Shown: positions 1-5,373 of the stretch, one piece after another | How the letters are laid out: the number at the start of each line of letters is the position of its first letter | How positions within the stretch are numbered: the first letter of the stretch is position 1 | NCBI GenBank assembly: GCA_013044465.1 | Contig: JABEUL010000138.1 | Coordinates: forward strand, 1 to 6,964 | Source of the DNA: Acidimicrobiales bacterium | GTDB taxonomy: Bacteria; Actinomycetota; Acidimicrobiia; Acidimicrobiales; JABEUL01 | Length of the DNA stretch: 6,964 nucleotides | Direction: 5' to 3' | Notes under the pieces: model-generated | Seen by the model: only the letters and a program-made list of their open reading frames with translations | The model's database searches: none | Told to the model about the DNA's origin: nothing | Position numbers and translations under genes: made by a program

Positions 1-118
1 ATACTTCAAACCCGACTATTTTCCTTGAGTAAATGTCAATAATGGCATATAGGTAGAAAAACATTCCAACTACTGGTCCAGGTAGCCAAGTGATGTCTGC
101 TGGCTGAATCAGTGGAAA
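1..118 (-). pseudogene. IS3-family transposase OrfB fragment (runs off left edge)
   Basis: The minus strand encodes DITWLPGP, then a segment ending in YLYAIIDIYSRKIVGFEV that continues past the window edge. This is the start of the rve/DDE integrase core of IS3-family OrfB proteins. The Asp of DITWL (codon 95-97) corresponds to the first catalytic Asp, and the IDIYSRKIVG strand is highly typical. Upstream, the frame stays open to a TAG at about 196-198, but the residues (…FPLIQPA before DITW) do not match the usual region, where a Trp-rich 'nQvWswDIT' is expected. The 5' part therefore seems to be lost or replaced. It is either a truncated element or the internal part of one whose remainder lies outside the window. 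The family assignment is firm. Whether the gene was ever intact here cannot be judged. Confidence 0.72.
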
Positions 119-189
119 TATCTTGGCTCCAAGATACCTCAGAGCGTTTTTAATACACTCTCTGAACTTAGGTGGTTGGAAAATTACTC

Positions 190-246
190 GGCAACTCTAA
201 ATGGTCGGAATTGGCTCTTCTGGGAGATTAATTTATGATGACGGCG
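190..246. repeat. Diverged repeat, copy 1 (partner at 2059-2112)
   Basis: GGCAACTCTAA…GGCTCTTC…GACGGCGA here aligns with GGCGACTCTAA…AGCTCTTC…GACGGCGA at 2059-2112, with a few short gaps. Both copies are non-coding and lie next to a cassette boundary. The leading TGGCAACTCTAA-like core also abuts two linkers at 3154-3165 and 6132-6143. It may be the end of a decayed insertion element or an old recombination junction. No function is claimed. Confidence 0.45.
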
Positions 247-318
247 AATACTAAGTCGGGCAGGTCATTAGGGGGTCCGCGTGAAATCTTTCCTTACGTG
301 TTCTGGAATGAAGCCACT

Positions 319-345
319 GAGCTGGACTAGGAACCTAGCGAGCTC
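319..345. terminator. Weak imperfect hairpin downstream of the lipoprotein gene
   Basis: GAGCT/AGCTC and CTAGG/CCTAG can pair around an AA loop, with an unpaired GGA/CG in between. It lies about 30 bases past the stop of the minus-strand lipoprotein gene, where a terminator would be expected. There is no T-run on either side, so it is at best a non-canonical terminator. The rest of 119-374 holds no gene that I can see. Confidence 0.22.
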
Positions 346-374
346 ACCTGAGGAGATATGTGACAGTACTTTTA

Positions 375-1166
375 CTACTTCTTCAAGAAAGTTCCAAGAG
401 CTCCATAAATAGATGTAGCAATTTGAAGCGTCATTTGTGGACACTGGTTATAAGATAAACATGCAGAACTCCCGGAGAAGACTAATGATCCAATTGCAAA
501 GGAGTAATAAGTTGCGTTCTTAGATGATTCAATCGTACTGTAATACAAACCCCCAGGTACTCCAGCAAGTCTATTACGATTCTTTGCAAGAGACTGAAAT
601 CCCTGGGCTCCCTTATCACTAGAAAATTGCATAATAGTTAAGTCAAAACCGTTCACGACTGAGCTAGGATTTTGGGCAGAAGGTTTGCATGATGTGCACG
701 CAGCAGGAAAGACCAAGAATGATGCTCTTGCAGCAGTTGTGAATCCGAGTTGTTCTGCCTCTGTAGTAAAATACTTGGGATATCCAAGCCAAGTTATGGT
801 CGCAAATTGAGCACCTATATTATATTGCGGCTTAGGCAAGAAAAGCTTAAGGTACGCTGCCCAGGTGTAGGTCGCTAATACCTGGCTTAACGATTGCACG
901 AGTAAATTTGCACTTATCACGACACTTGGTCCGTCAGGAACCGTTATAGCAATACTTGGTGCCATATTCACAATTACACTTTTCGGAGTTGGTATTTCAG
1001 GATTAACTCTTGTACATGATGATAAGAGAAGGCTCGCAATGAAGACGGCGCCTATAACAGTACTACCGCTACAACTAAGACGAGGTTTTGAATAACTAGG
1101 GGTGAGCTTAAATACGATGAGCCGTTGGCGCAACTTGTTTGAGATCCATGGTTTTAGGAGGCGCAT
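375..1166 (-). CDS. Secreted lipoprotein, candidate immunity protein of toxin 1
   Basis: A 263-residue protein with a hydrophobic stretch at residues 37-48 ending in a lipobox (LLLSSC, lipid-anchoring Cys51). The mature part should therefore sit on the outer face of the membrane. It has two Cys pairs (157/160 and 236/242) that could form disulfides, and no enzyme motif that I recognise. The ATG at 1164-1166 lies inside the end of the upstream toxin-1 frame, a 13-base overlap, so the two are probably translationally coupled. About 36 residues precede the hydrophobic core, which is long for a signal peptide. A later start such as the TTG at codon 12 is possible, and neither has a visible Shine-Dalgarno site. 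The position directly after a toxin tip is where immunity genes lie in RHS arrays, so an immunity role is inferred from context. It could also be an unrelated hypothetical lipoprotein. Confidence 0.75.
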   Translation of the reverse strand: MRLLKPWISNKLRQRLIVFKLTPSYSKPRLSCSGSTVIGAVFIASLLLSSCTRVNPEIPTPKSVIVNMAPSIAITVPDGPSVVISANLLVQSLSQVLATYTWAAYLKLFLPKPQYNIGAQFATITWLGYPKYFTTEAEQLGFTTAARASFLVFPAACTSCKPSAQNPSSVVNGFDLTIMQFSSDKGAQGFQSLAKNRNRLAGVPGGLYYSTIESSKNATYYSFAIGSLVFSGSSACLSYNQCPQMTLQIATSIYGALGTFLKK

Positions 1167-1930
1167 ATCTGGTTCGACTTTGTATTGTAGCTAGCGGGCG
1201 CAAAGTATTCAAGAGCATCAAGTGCTTCTGCTAATGTTGTCAATCCTTTAGCCCCAAATTCGCTATTAAGTTGTATTCCCCACCAAACTAAACTGTTATC
1301 GGTTGATAATTCAAGTACGATACTGGCGTCCATTGACGGTTGCCATCCCGGCACCCACACATCCTGAAGGCAATTATAGACACTAACTGAACATGCCGAG
1401 GCAATAGTAGAATTAGGACTTTGCTCATATAATCCTTGGAGCATGCCAAGTGCAGTATCGAGTGCTGCTGAGGTATTCCTGTTGTGTGGTGTCAGCCCAT
1501 TCTGCAGATTATAAATTGGATTATATACACATCCTGTTAGGCAATTCGAATTCTGTCCAACGCATTGACTATGTCCAACGCATTGACTATGTCCAACGCA
1601 TTGACTATGTCCAACGCATTGACTATGTCCATATCCAGTTGCAAGAGAGAAACTCGTAAATCCATTTTGTGGAATAAGTTGAAACGGAGTTGGACACGTA
1701 ATGAAGCAGACCTGGAACTTCCCACTCGGATCACTTGCGTTCACAGGATCACCTGTTGCATCTGCGGGATCAGACCCGAATTGGCATGAATTTAAAGATG
1801 TTTCCTGTGGATTAGCTGAGATGTTGTAGAAGGAATTAGTAGCTGATAAAGAGTAATTGCAGGAAAATCGCGGGTACGCATTATTTGAAATTGTGCCGTT
1901 AGTTTCTTCTCGGATTTGGGCTAGTTGCAC
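1154..1930 (-). CDS. Orphan RHS C-terminal tip, Cys-rich toxin 1 with hexapeptide repeats
   Basis: Residues 54-71 (DPADATGDPVNASDPSGK) are the RHS linker that marks the junction to a variable toxin tip. The tip is residues 72-258. It has two CxxxC motifs (Cys75/79 and 130/134), four identical GHSQCV units (101-124), further Cys at 180, 187 and 256, and a C-terminal region with VWWGIQL and a Leu/Ala-rich helix. I do not recognise the domain. The many Cys and the lipoprotein partner suggest action outside the cytoplasm. The GTG start at 1930 is nominal: the frame stays open to a TAG at 1979-1981, and no start has a good ribosome site. This fits an orphan tip that is expressed only after recombination into a full RHS gene. 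Residues 1-53 are not RHS-like (see findings). Its stop overlaps the lipoprotein start by 13 bases. Confidence 0.7.
   Translation of the reverse strand: MQLAQIREETNGTISNNAYPRFSCNYSLSATNSFYNISANPQETSLNSCQFGSDPADATGDPVNASDPSGKFQVCFITCPTPFQLIPQNGFTSFSLATGYGHSQCVGHSQCVGHSQCVGHSQCVGQNSNCLTGCVYNPIYNLQNGLTPHNRNTSAALDTALGMLQGLYEQSPNSTIASACSVSVYNCLQDVWVPGWQPSMDASIVLELSTDNSLVWWGIQLNSEFGAKGLTTLAEALDALEYFAPASYNTKSNQICAS
1554..1630 (-). repeat. 18-bp tandem repeat, about four copies, in frame in toxin 1
   Basis: CGCATTGACTATGTCCAA is repeated head to tail at 1561, 1579, 1597 and 1615. The last copy loses its final two bases, and 7 bases of a preceding partial copy start at 1554. The three full copies are identical, which indicates recent slippage or expansion. 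On the coding strand each unit reads GHSQCV, so gain or loss of units keeps the frame. Confidence 0.97.
1721..1769 (-). repeat. RHS linker copy 1 (ADATGDPVNASDPSG)
   Basis: Conserved DNA encoding the end of the RHS core, shared with copies at 3101, 4266 and 6079. It is preceded on the coding strand by GSDP rather than the LSADA found in copies 2 and 4. These short homologies are where C-terminal tips are exchanged by recombination in RHS loci. Confidence 0.85.
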
Positions 1931-1984
1931 TTCACCTATCTTGCCACATCCACTAAAACATTGGCCAGATTCGCCGGACTACGT

Positions 1985-2184
1985 TCTGTGGATATTTGGG
2001 CTGTGAGAACTGTCTTGTGTTTAACACAAATTTAAATTTCTACAGCAGGAGATTGTCTGGCGACTCTAATGGCAATAATTAGCTCTTCAGAGGTGTGAAA
2101 CCGTGACGGCGATTTCCATTTTTTGGCGAGTACCGCATTCAAACTTTCTTTACAAGTTCAAGTGAGGACTTCCTTTAAGTGTTG
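1985..2184. other. Non-coding spacer between the immunity 2 and toxin 1 cassettes
   Basis: About 200 AT-rich bases with no plausible gene on either strand. The only structure seen is the diverged repeat at 2059-2112, matching 190-246. It is a likely scar of element insertion or cassette joining. Confidence 0.4.
2059..2112. repeat. Diverged repeat, copy 2 (partner at 190-246)
   Basis: GGCGACTCTAA, then AATTAGCTCTTC and GACGGCGA, matching the left copy in order and spacing apart from small gaps. It lies between two toxin cassettes. See the left copy for interpretation. Confidence 0.45.
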
Positions 2185-2213
2185 AAGCTGCGTCAGGGGG
2201 TAAGACGCAGCTT
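2185..2213 (-). terminator. Perfect 10-bp hairpin over the stop of immunity 2
   Basis: AAGCTGCGTC and GACGCAGCTT are exact inverted repeats around a 9-base loop. The TGA of the immunity 2 frame (2193-2195) lies inside the structure. It could end the toxin 2/immunity 2 transcript, but no strong U-run follows (TTCAACACTT on the coding strand). A factor-dependent or attenuating role is equally possible. Confidence 0.45.
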
Positions 2214-2483
2214 GTGAGCAAGATCAAGTAAGTCATCAAAAGGACCTCCGCCATGAATATTTTGGCCGTCCAAAGCACGTGCCATGTCCCATGGACGTTC
2301 GGACATAGGCGGAAGTTCGTCAATCAACCTGATTTTAGTGGCGAACCCGTCCAGCCATTCTGCTATTTGTGAAGCGCTTTCCTCGCGCCACCCTCCTGCT
2401 CGCATTTCCTCGCTTACTGGCTCTTTCAGACGTTTGCTCAACTCTTAGACAGCACTCAGGATGTCAAGCACTTCAGGTGTCAT
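2193..2483 (-). pseudogene. Immunity gene 2, interrupted by an in-frame stop codon
   Basis: The natural start is the ATG at 2481-2483, which overlaps the TGA of toxin 2 by one base (TGATG), a classic coupled toxin-immunity junction. From it the frame reads MTPEVLDILSAV, then a TAA at 2445-2447 (codon 13), then ELSKRLKEPVSEEM and onward to a TGA at 2193. The whole would be a 96-residue acidic, helical protein, and the helix runs smoothly across the stop if GAA or another single-base neighbour replaced TAA. The 82-residue remainder could start at the TTG 2439-2441, two codons past the stop, without a visible ribosome site. I do not recognise the family, and the immunity role comes from position and size. 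Either the gene has decayed or it is translated by reinitiation. Confidence 0.65.
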
Positions 2484-3166
2484 CAGTATGGAGCTCCAGT
2501 CCCGAAGTAGAACGCATTCTGATCAAGCACGAGCGTCTGCGTAATCCCTTCACCGCCACCGGCAATGCCACCTTCAAGAACTGTAGTCGGTGCAATTGCA
2601 GTGACTACTTGACGATAGGCTGCGTTATTACCACTTGGCAACTCCAAGCTTTTAACGGCTTCTTTTGGGCAGAGAACTCCGTGGTGGTGAGGAAACTTCC
2701 CTCTCCGCCGGGATAGCTGCTGTAGCAATAGAACTGCTCGCCAACCCGAACTCATCCGCTGGGTGATAGCTCCCTCGAAAGAGCTGGCAAACTCTGGATT
2801 CAATCCGGTATCTTCAAGTATGCTTGTCACCTCCTCTGCCGAAAGGGCATCAGCTGCACCTCCTGCAGCAAGCAAGCCTTGTAGTACCGCACCTCCAATG
2901 AATTGGTCGACTCCATTCTGTGGGATAGTGCAGGAAGCTCCCGGTGACAACCAATTGGCGATCGTGTCACTTAAACCAAAACTTGCACCAGGGCCTATAT
3001 TTACCACCGCATTTGCTCCAGCACCTGGATCAAGAATAAAGGAAGTTGACGAAGTCTCAGGACCGCCTCCCCAGTAGACCCACAACACTTCTACACATTT
3101 CCCACTCGGATCACTCCTGTTCACTGGATCACCTGTAGCATCTGCGGATAGCGTGGCAACTCTAAT
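2483..3166 (-). pseudogene. Orphan RHS C-terminal tip, toxin 2, with apparent compensating frameshifts
   Basis: The open frame from a TGA at 3167-3169 reads IRVATLSADATGDPVNRSDPSGK, then about 205 residues of tip. The nominal start is the GTG of GDPV at 3122-3124 and has no ribosome site, as expected for an orphan tip. The middle is Gly/Ala-rich (IGGAVLQGLLAAGGAADAL) with a helical SAEEVTSILEDTGL. The C-terminal part has VTAIAPTTVLEGGIAGG, then TQTLVLDQNAFYFGTG. Residues about 127-153 (GWRAVLLLQQLSRRRGKFPHHH) look out of character. The +1 frame in the same DNA gives GEQFYCYSSYPGGEGSF followed by LTTTEFSAQ, which fits the flanks much better. One extra G near 2745-2747 and one missing A near 2663-2666 would explain this. 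The toxin family is not recognised with confidence. Confidence 0.62.
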
Positions 3167-3174
3167 TCATCAAT
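3101..3174 (-). repeat. RHS linker copy 2 with upstream junction
   Basis: Encodes LSADATGDPVNRSDPSG and continues into the non-RHS junction containing TGGCAACTCTAA (3154-3165). It matches 6079-6152 with only two differences by eye, and so forms one end of the large A/B direct repeat. Confidence 0.9.
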
Positions 3175-3206
3175 ATTACACCTGGCGCTTTCACCAATTA
3201 TCGGAA

Positions 3207-3734
3207 TCATAATACAAAAGCTTTTAAGAATTGTTCTCTGCTTAATTCATCATCAATTGTGATATCTTGCTTAAGATCACTTCGTCTCCAGTTTGCACGT
3301 CGATATCCAAATCGACCTAAACCCAAGTCACGTGATATCTCAGAAGTTGTCAGAAGGCGTAATTTATTAAGTTTTTTTGATTCAGCATCGTACATGGAAA
3401 GTTTGAGTATCCGAACTCCACCAATACCATAGATCTGCAGCCTACGCATATTTGCTATCTTGTCGACGCGAATACACCTATTGCGCAAAAGTGCTCGAAA
3501 TGTCCACTGGTCGTTTTCTGCAACCGTTATTGAAGAATATTCAAACAATAAAATTGTAATTGCTAAACAAAGTCCCGATCCTAGAACTATCAGAGATGGC
3601 CATAAGGCCTGTGGATCGCCGGTAGACAAGGCTAGCCCCCCGGCAGCCATTCCTAGAACCACAAACAGGAATGTCGTAACATAATATGTCACAAGTAACC
3701 CACCGCCAATCGTTCTAATCTGTTCCCGGTCCAC
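3207..3734 (-). CDS. Two-helix membrane protein, candidate immunity A
   Basis: A 175-residue protein with two hydrophobic segments, residues about 11-36 and 45-66, then a basic soluble domain with strand-rich patterns (WTFRALLRNRCIRVDKIANMRRL, GIGGVRILKLSMYD). That layout resembles bacterial PH-like membrane proteins, but this fold is inferred by eye only. The GTG at 3732-3734 lies 6 bases after the toxin A stop, so coupled translation is likely, and no Shine-Dalgarno is seen. The paralogue at 6188-6703 holds the same place behind toxin B and is about 70% identical. The soluble part is about 76% conserved and the membrane part about 57% by my count. Position, membrane nature and pairing with a hydrophobic toxin tip support an immunity role acting in the cytoplasmic membrane. 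Confidence 0.8.
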   Translation of the reverse strand: MDREQIRTIGGGLLVTYYVTTFLFVVLGMAAGGLALSTGDPQALWPSLIVLGSGLCLAITILLFEYSSITVAENDQWTFRALLRNRCIRVDKIANMRRLQIYGIGGVRILKLSMYDAESKKLNKLRLLTTSEISRDLGLGRFGYRRANWRRSDLKQDITIDDELSREQFLKAFVL

Positions 3735-3740
3735 GTCAAA

Positions 3741-4577
3741 CTAGCATTTCTTCTTATAGGATGCCGGTAACATCGATTTTCCAGCCCTAAACACTCCTGA
3801 CACGATAGTACCTATCGTTGAAGCTAAAACTACCGTTCGAACGAGAGATAAAAACAATTGAAATGCCGGATCATATTGAACCTTTGCATCAAGTATACTT
3901 TGCACGCCCATTTGTATCACATCGGAATTACTGTAGCCGTGGAAGTTGTTATCCGCGAGAACCATAAGTGCGGCATTGTATATTGCATTTGTAATATAGC
4001 TAGTGGTCATCCAAGAATTTGCAGCACGATCCAAAACGAAATGGTCTAAAGCCCAACCACCTAGTGCGCCAGCTAGCGCACCGTAAGGTCCCCCAACATA
4101 CCCTCCAGCCGCTGCTCCTCCTATTGGAAGAGTAAATGAATTTACCTTTAGCATGAATTTATCTATTCCGGAAATTCTGTCGAACTCAAGTTTAAAATAT
4201 GTTTCTACATCACACACTGAATCTGACAAGTTGTTACCCTTTTCTAGACAGAATTCAGTACTCATCCCACTCGGATCCCACCTGTTCACTGGATCACCTG
4301 TTGCATAGGAATATGCCTGATCAGTTGAGAGATAGGCAGGATCCATTGAAGTAAATGATGAGGTGGTTGGATCGTAGTATCTAGCTAAAAAGCGTTTTCT
4401 GGTTTCAGGCCTTTTCCGCTGTAGTTGACAGTAACTTTGTGCTGGTGAAATGACCTCTCTAAGGGGGTCGAAGGTGACTACGTCGAGCGGAAAAAGCGCG
4501 TACGCGTGTTTTCCAATTCGGTGGTTCGATGCGATACGTTTTTTGCGTCTGCACCTTGTGCGGGCGAGAAGGTCCAC
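3741..4577 (-). CDS. RHS core end plus toxin A tip (truncated upstream)
   Basis: Residues 63-104 are unmistakable RHS core: FLARYYDPTTSSF, then SMDP and YATGDPVNRWDPSG. Residues 105-278 are the variable tip. It has a Gly/Ala-rich hydrophobic stretch at about 151-176 (LPIGGAAAGGYVGGPYGALA), a mixed helical part, a second hydrophobic segment at about 242-263 (FLSLVRTVVLASTIG…), and a basic Cys-ending tail (SYKKKC). These features and the membrane-protein partner suggest a membrane-inserting toxin, which is an inference; no known motif is visible. The nominal GTG start at 4577 is doubtful: residues 1-62 are basic and unlike RHS repeats, so the RHS gene is cut at about 4391, probably by the adjacent IS-related rearrangement. 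The 81 C-terminal residues recur in toxin B with 11 changes. Confidence 0.75.
   Translation of the reverse strand: MDLLARTRCRRKKRIASNHRIGKHAYALFPLDVVTFDPLREVISPAQSYCQLQRKRPETRKRFLARYYDPTTSSFTSMDPAYLSTDQAYSYATGDPVNRWDPSGMSTEFCLEKGNNLSDSVCDVETYFKLEFDRISGIDKFMLKVNSFTLPIGGAAAGGYVGGPYGALAGALGGWALDHFVLDRAANSWMTTSYITNAIYNAALMVLADNNFHGYSNSDVIQMGVQSILDAKVQYDPAFQLFLSLVRTVVLASTIGTIVSGVFRAGKSMLPASYKKKC
4266..4310 (-). repeat. RHS linker copy 3, in its native core context
   Basis: Encodes YATGDPVNRWDPSG. It is the only copy in the window still preceded by genuine RHS core sequence, so it serves as the reference for the orphan linkers. Confidence 0.9.
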
Positions 4578-4645
4578 GCATCCATTCTTTCACTTTTTTC
4601 TGGTTCGGTGTCGAAATTGATTTCAGTATTTGCCGCCTGAATTGA
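4401..4645. other. Junction segment between RHS remnant and IS remnant
   Basis: Two minus-strand frames are open here: the 5' extension of the toxin A frame, and the continuation of the OrfA frame past EIEVGQ. Neither resembles RHS repeats or the usual coiled-coil end of OrfA. It is likely rearranged sequence. I see no independent gene. Confidence 0.4.
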
Positions 4646-4825
4646 TTGACCTACTTCGATCTCGCCCTGCATGACCCGGTAGCCCGACGATTGGCCGCCA
4701 ACTGCGAACTGGCGGGCAATCCGGGAGATAGCCGTCTTATCCGGGCGGATCTTCCCTTCTCAGCTCTCGGACCATCCGAACACCCCGCTCTTTCAGCTCA
4801 GGCGAACACCTCTTTGGTGCGCCAT
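4646..4825 (-). pseudogene. IS3-family OrfA remnant with two frameshifts
   Basis: Starting at ATG 4823-4825, the pieces in order are MAHQR, then (new frame) CSPELKERGVRMVRELRRED, then (new frame) DKTAISRIARQFAVGGQS and RVMQGEIEVGQ. This is the helix-turn-helix start of IS3-family OrfA, whose usual pattern is PELreRAVRMV.EhR.d…AI.riA.qhGV….hr.WV.QaEiD.G. A base appears lost near 4802-4808 and a G gained near 4740, which leaves a TAA inside. The usual C-terminal leucine zipper and all of OrfB are missing, so this copy cannot encode transposase. Confidence 0.75.
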
Positions 4826-4861
4826 TGTTTTACATATCTCGATCTCTCGTTCCAGGCGATG

Positions 4862-4889
4862 GAGTCTCTGGTATTTCCAGGCCGATTCA
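4862..4889 (-). mobile_element. Left terminal inverted repeat of an IS6110-like element
   Basis: On the minus strand TGAATCGGCC begins at 4889 and the 28-base block ends in AGAGACTC at 4862, about 36 bases upstream of the OrfA ATG. From memory, the 28-bp end of mycobacterial IS6110 starts TGAACCGCCC and ends GGAGACTC; I count about 20 of 28 matches. Spacing and orientation relative to OrfA are right for a left end. No matching right end is visible, so only one end survives. Confidence 0.65.
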
Positions 4890-5143
4890 CGTAGACGCAT
4901 TCGTCGCCGCTGAGATCAATAAGACAAGGCGTAAGGGACCCACGTCACCGAGGAGAAAAAAGACAAGCTGACCACGGAATTGCTGATTCCATCTCAGACG
5001 TGGTGAGGTAAATTCCATTCTCGTTATAGGTCAAGCCTTCCACCGTCGGGAGGATACACTAATTGGACTAGCAGGAAATACAGAATGTGGAAACTTTAAA
5101 GCAACAAACCGCTGGCGCCAGACTGAGCAAGAATCGCGTGAGT
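4890..5143. other. Spacer between IS end and vapBC
   Basis: About 250 bases without a recognisable gene, RNA or repeat on either strand. No convincing 8-bp or shorter target-site pair could be assigned to the IS end. Confidence 0.35.
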
Positions 5144-5171
5144 GTATATATCATCCAAAAGTCGTATATAC
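5144..5171 (+). promoter_or_regulatory. Inverted-repeat operator for vapBC
   Basis: GTATATA at 5144-5150 and TATATAC at 5165-5171 are an exact inverted repeat with 14 bases between, directly before vapB. GTATATAC-type half-sites are typical of VapB-family autoregulation, in which the VapBC complex binds its own promoter. The right arm overlaps the candidate -10. Confidence 0.65.
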
Positions 5172-5172
5172 T
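5167..5172 (+). promoter_or_regulatory. Candidate -10 box of vapBC (leaderless start)
   Basis: TATACT matches the -10 consensus closely and ends 6 bases before the vapB GTG at 5179. That would place transcription start at or next to the start codon. No Shine-Dalgarno precedes vapB and no good -35 is seen. Leaderless mRNAs are common in actinobacteria. Confidence 0.4.
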
Positions 5173-5178
5173 AAAAGT

Positions 5179-5373
5179 GTGACGAAACACCTAGTAGACA
5201 TCGACGATAAGCTTTTGCTCACAGCGCGAGCTGAGTTGGGCACATCCTCCATGAAGGACACTGTGAACGAAGCGCTCCGGCGCGCTGGAGCGACACGGAG
5301 CGCGAAGGTCCAGAAAGCACTAGATCGCCTGGGCAAGCGGCAGCCCCTGGTGCGGGAAGACGCGTGGCGCTGA
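5179..5373 (+). CDS. vapB: VapB-family antitoxin
   Basis: A 64-residue antitoxin of a type II toxin-antitoxin pair. The N-terminal HLVDIDDKLL strand and the following helices (TARAELGTSSMKDTVNEALRRAG) match the ribbon-helix-helix-like DNA-binding part of the VapB family (TvdIDdeLl.eA.e.tG…k.vVneALr). The C-terminal ~25 residues are basic, with LDRLGKRQPLVREDAW, as expected for the tail that wraps and blocks VapC. The GTG start at 5179-5181 lies just after the operator and no ribosome site is visible. The stop overlaps the vapC start by 10 bases, so the pair is coupled. It should repress its own promoter through the GTATATA sites. It is on the opposite strand to, and looks more GC-rich than, the toxin cassettes, which suggests a separate arrival. 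Confidence 0.9.
   Translation: MTKHLVDIDDKLLLTARAELGTSSMKDTVNEALRRAGATRSAKVQKALDRLGKRQPLVREDAWR

Larger units (their letters stand above)
3101..3986 (-). repeat. Large direct repeat, copy A (partner 6079-6964)
   Basis: Linker, immunity and toxin tail in the same order and orientation as the partner, offset by 2978. Conservation is a mosaic: linker about 97%, toxin tail 228 of 246 bases with no gaps, immunity gene clearly lower with small indels. The partner continues past the window edge, so the true length is greater. Confidence 0.9.

Noticed and set aside
1554..1630. Possible CRISPR array
   Set aside because: The units are directly adjacent with no spacers and are 18 bases long, so this is a simple tandem repeat.
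1450..1789. Plus-strand frames and a second minus frame across the 18-bp repeat (VQRIDY, TMSNAL and DIVNAL repeats)
   Set aside because: All are shadows of the repeat in toxin 1. A multiple-of-three repeat keeps several frames open, and none has flanking coding character.
2369..3077. Plus-strand frames opposite immunity 2 and toxin 2
   Set aside because: The minus strand carries the RHS linker and the coupled junction; the plus frames show no recognisable motif or start site.
4646..4894. Plus-strand frame opposite the OrfA remnant
   Set aside because: The minus strand gives OrfA motifs in order with the terminal repeat at the correct distance, so the plus frame is a shadow.
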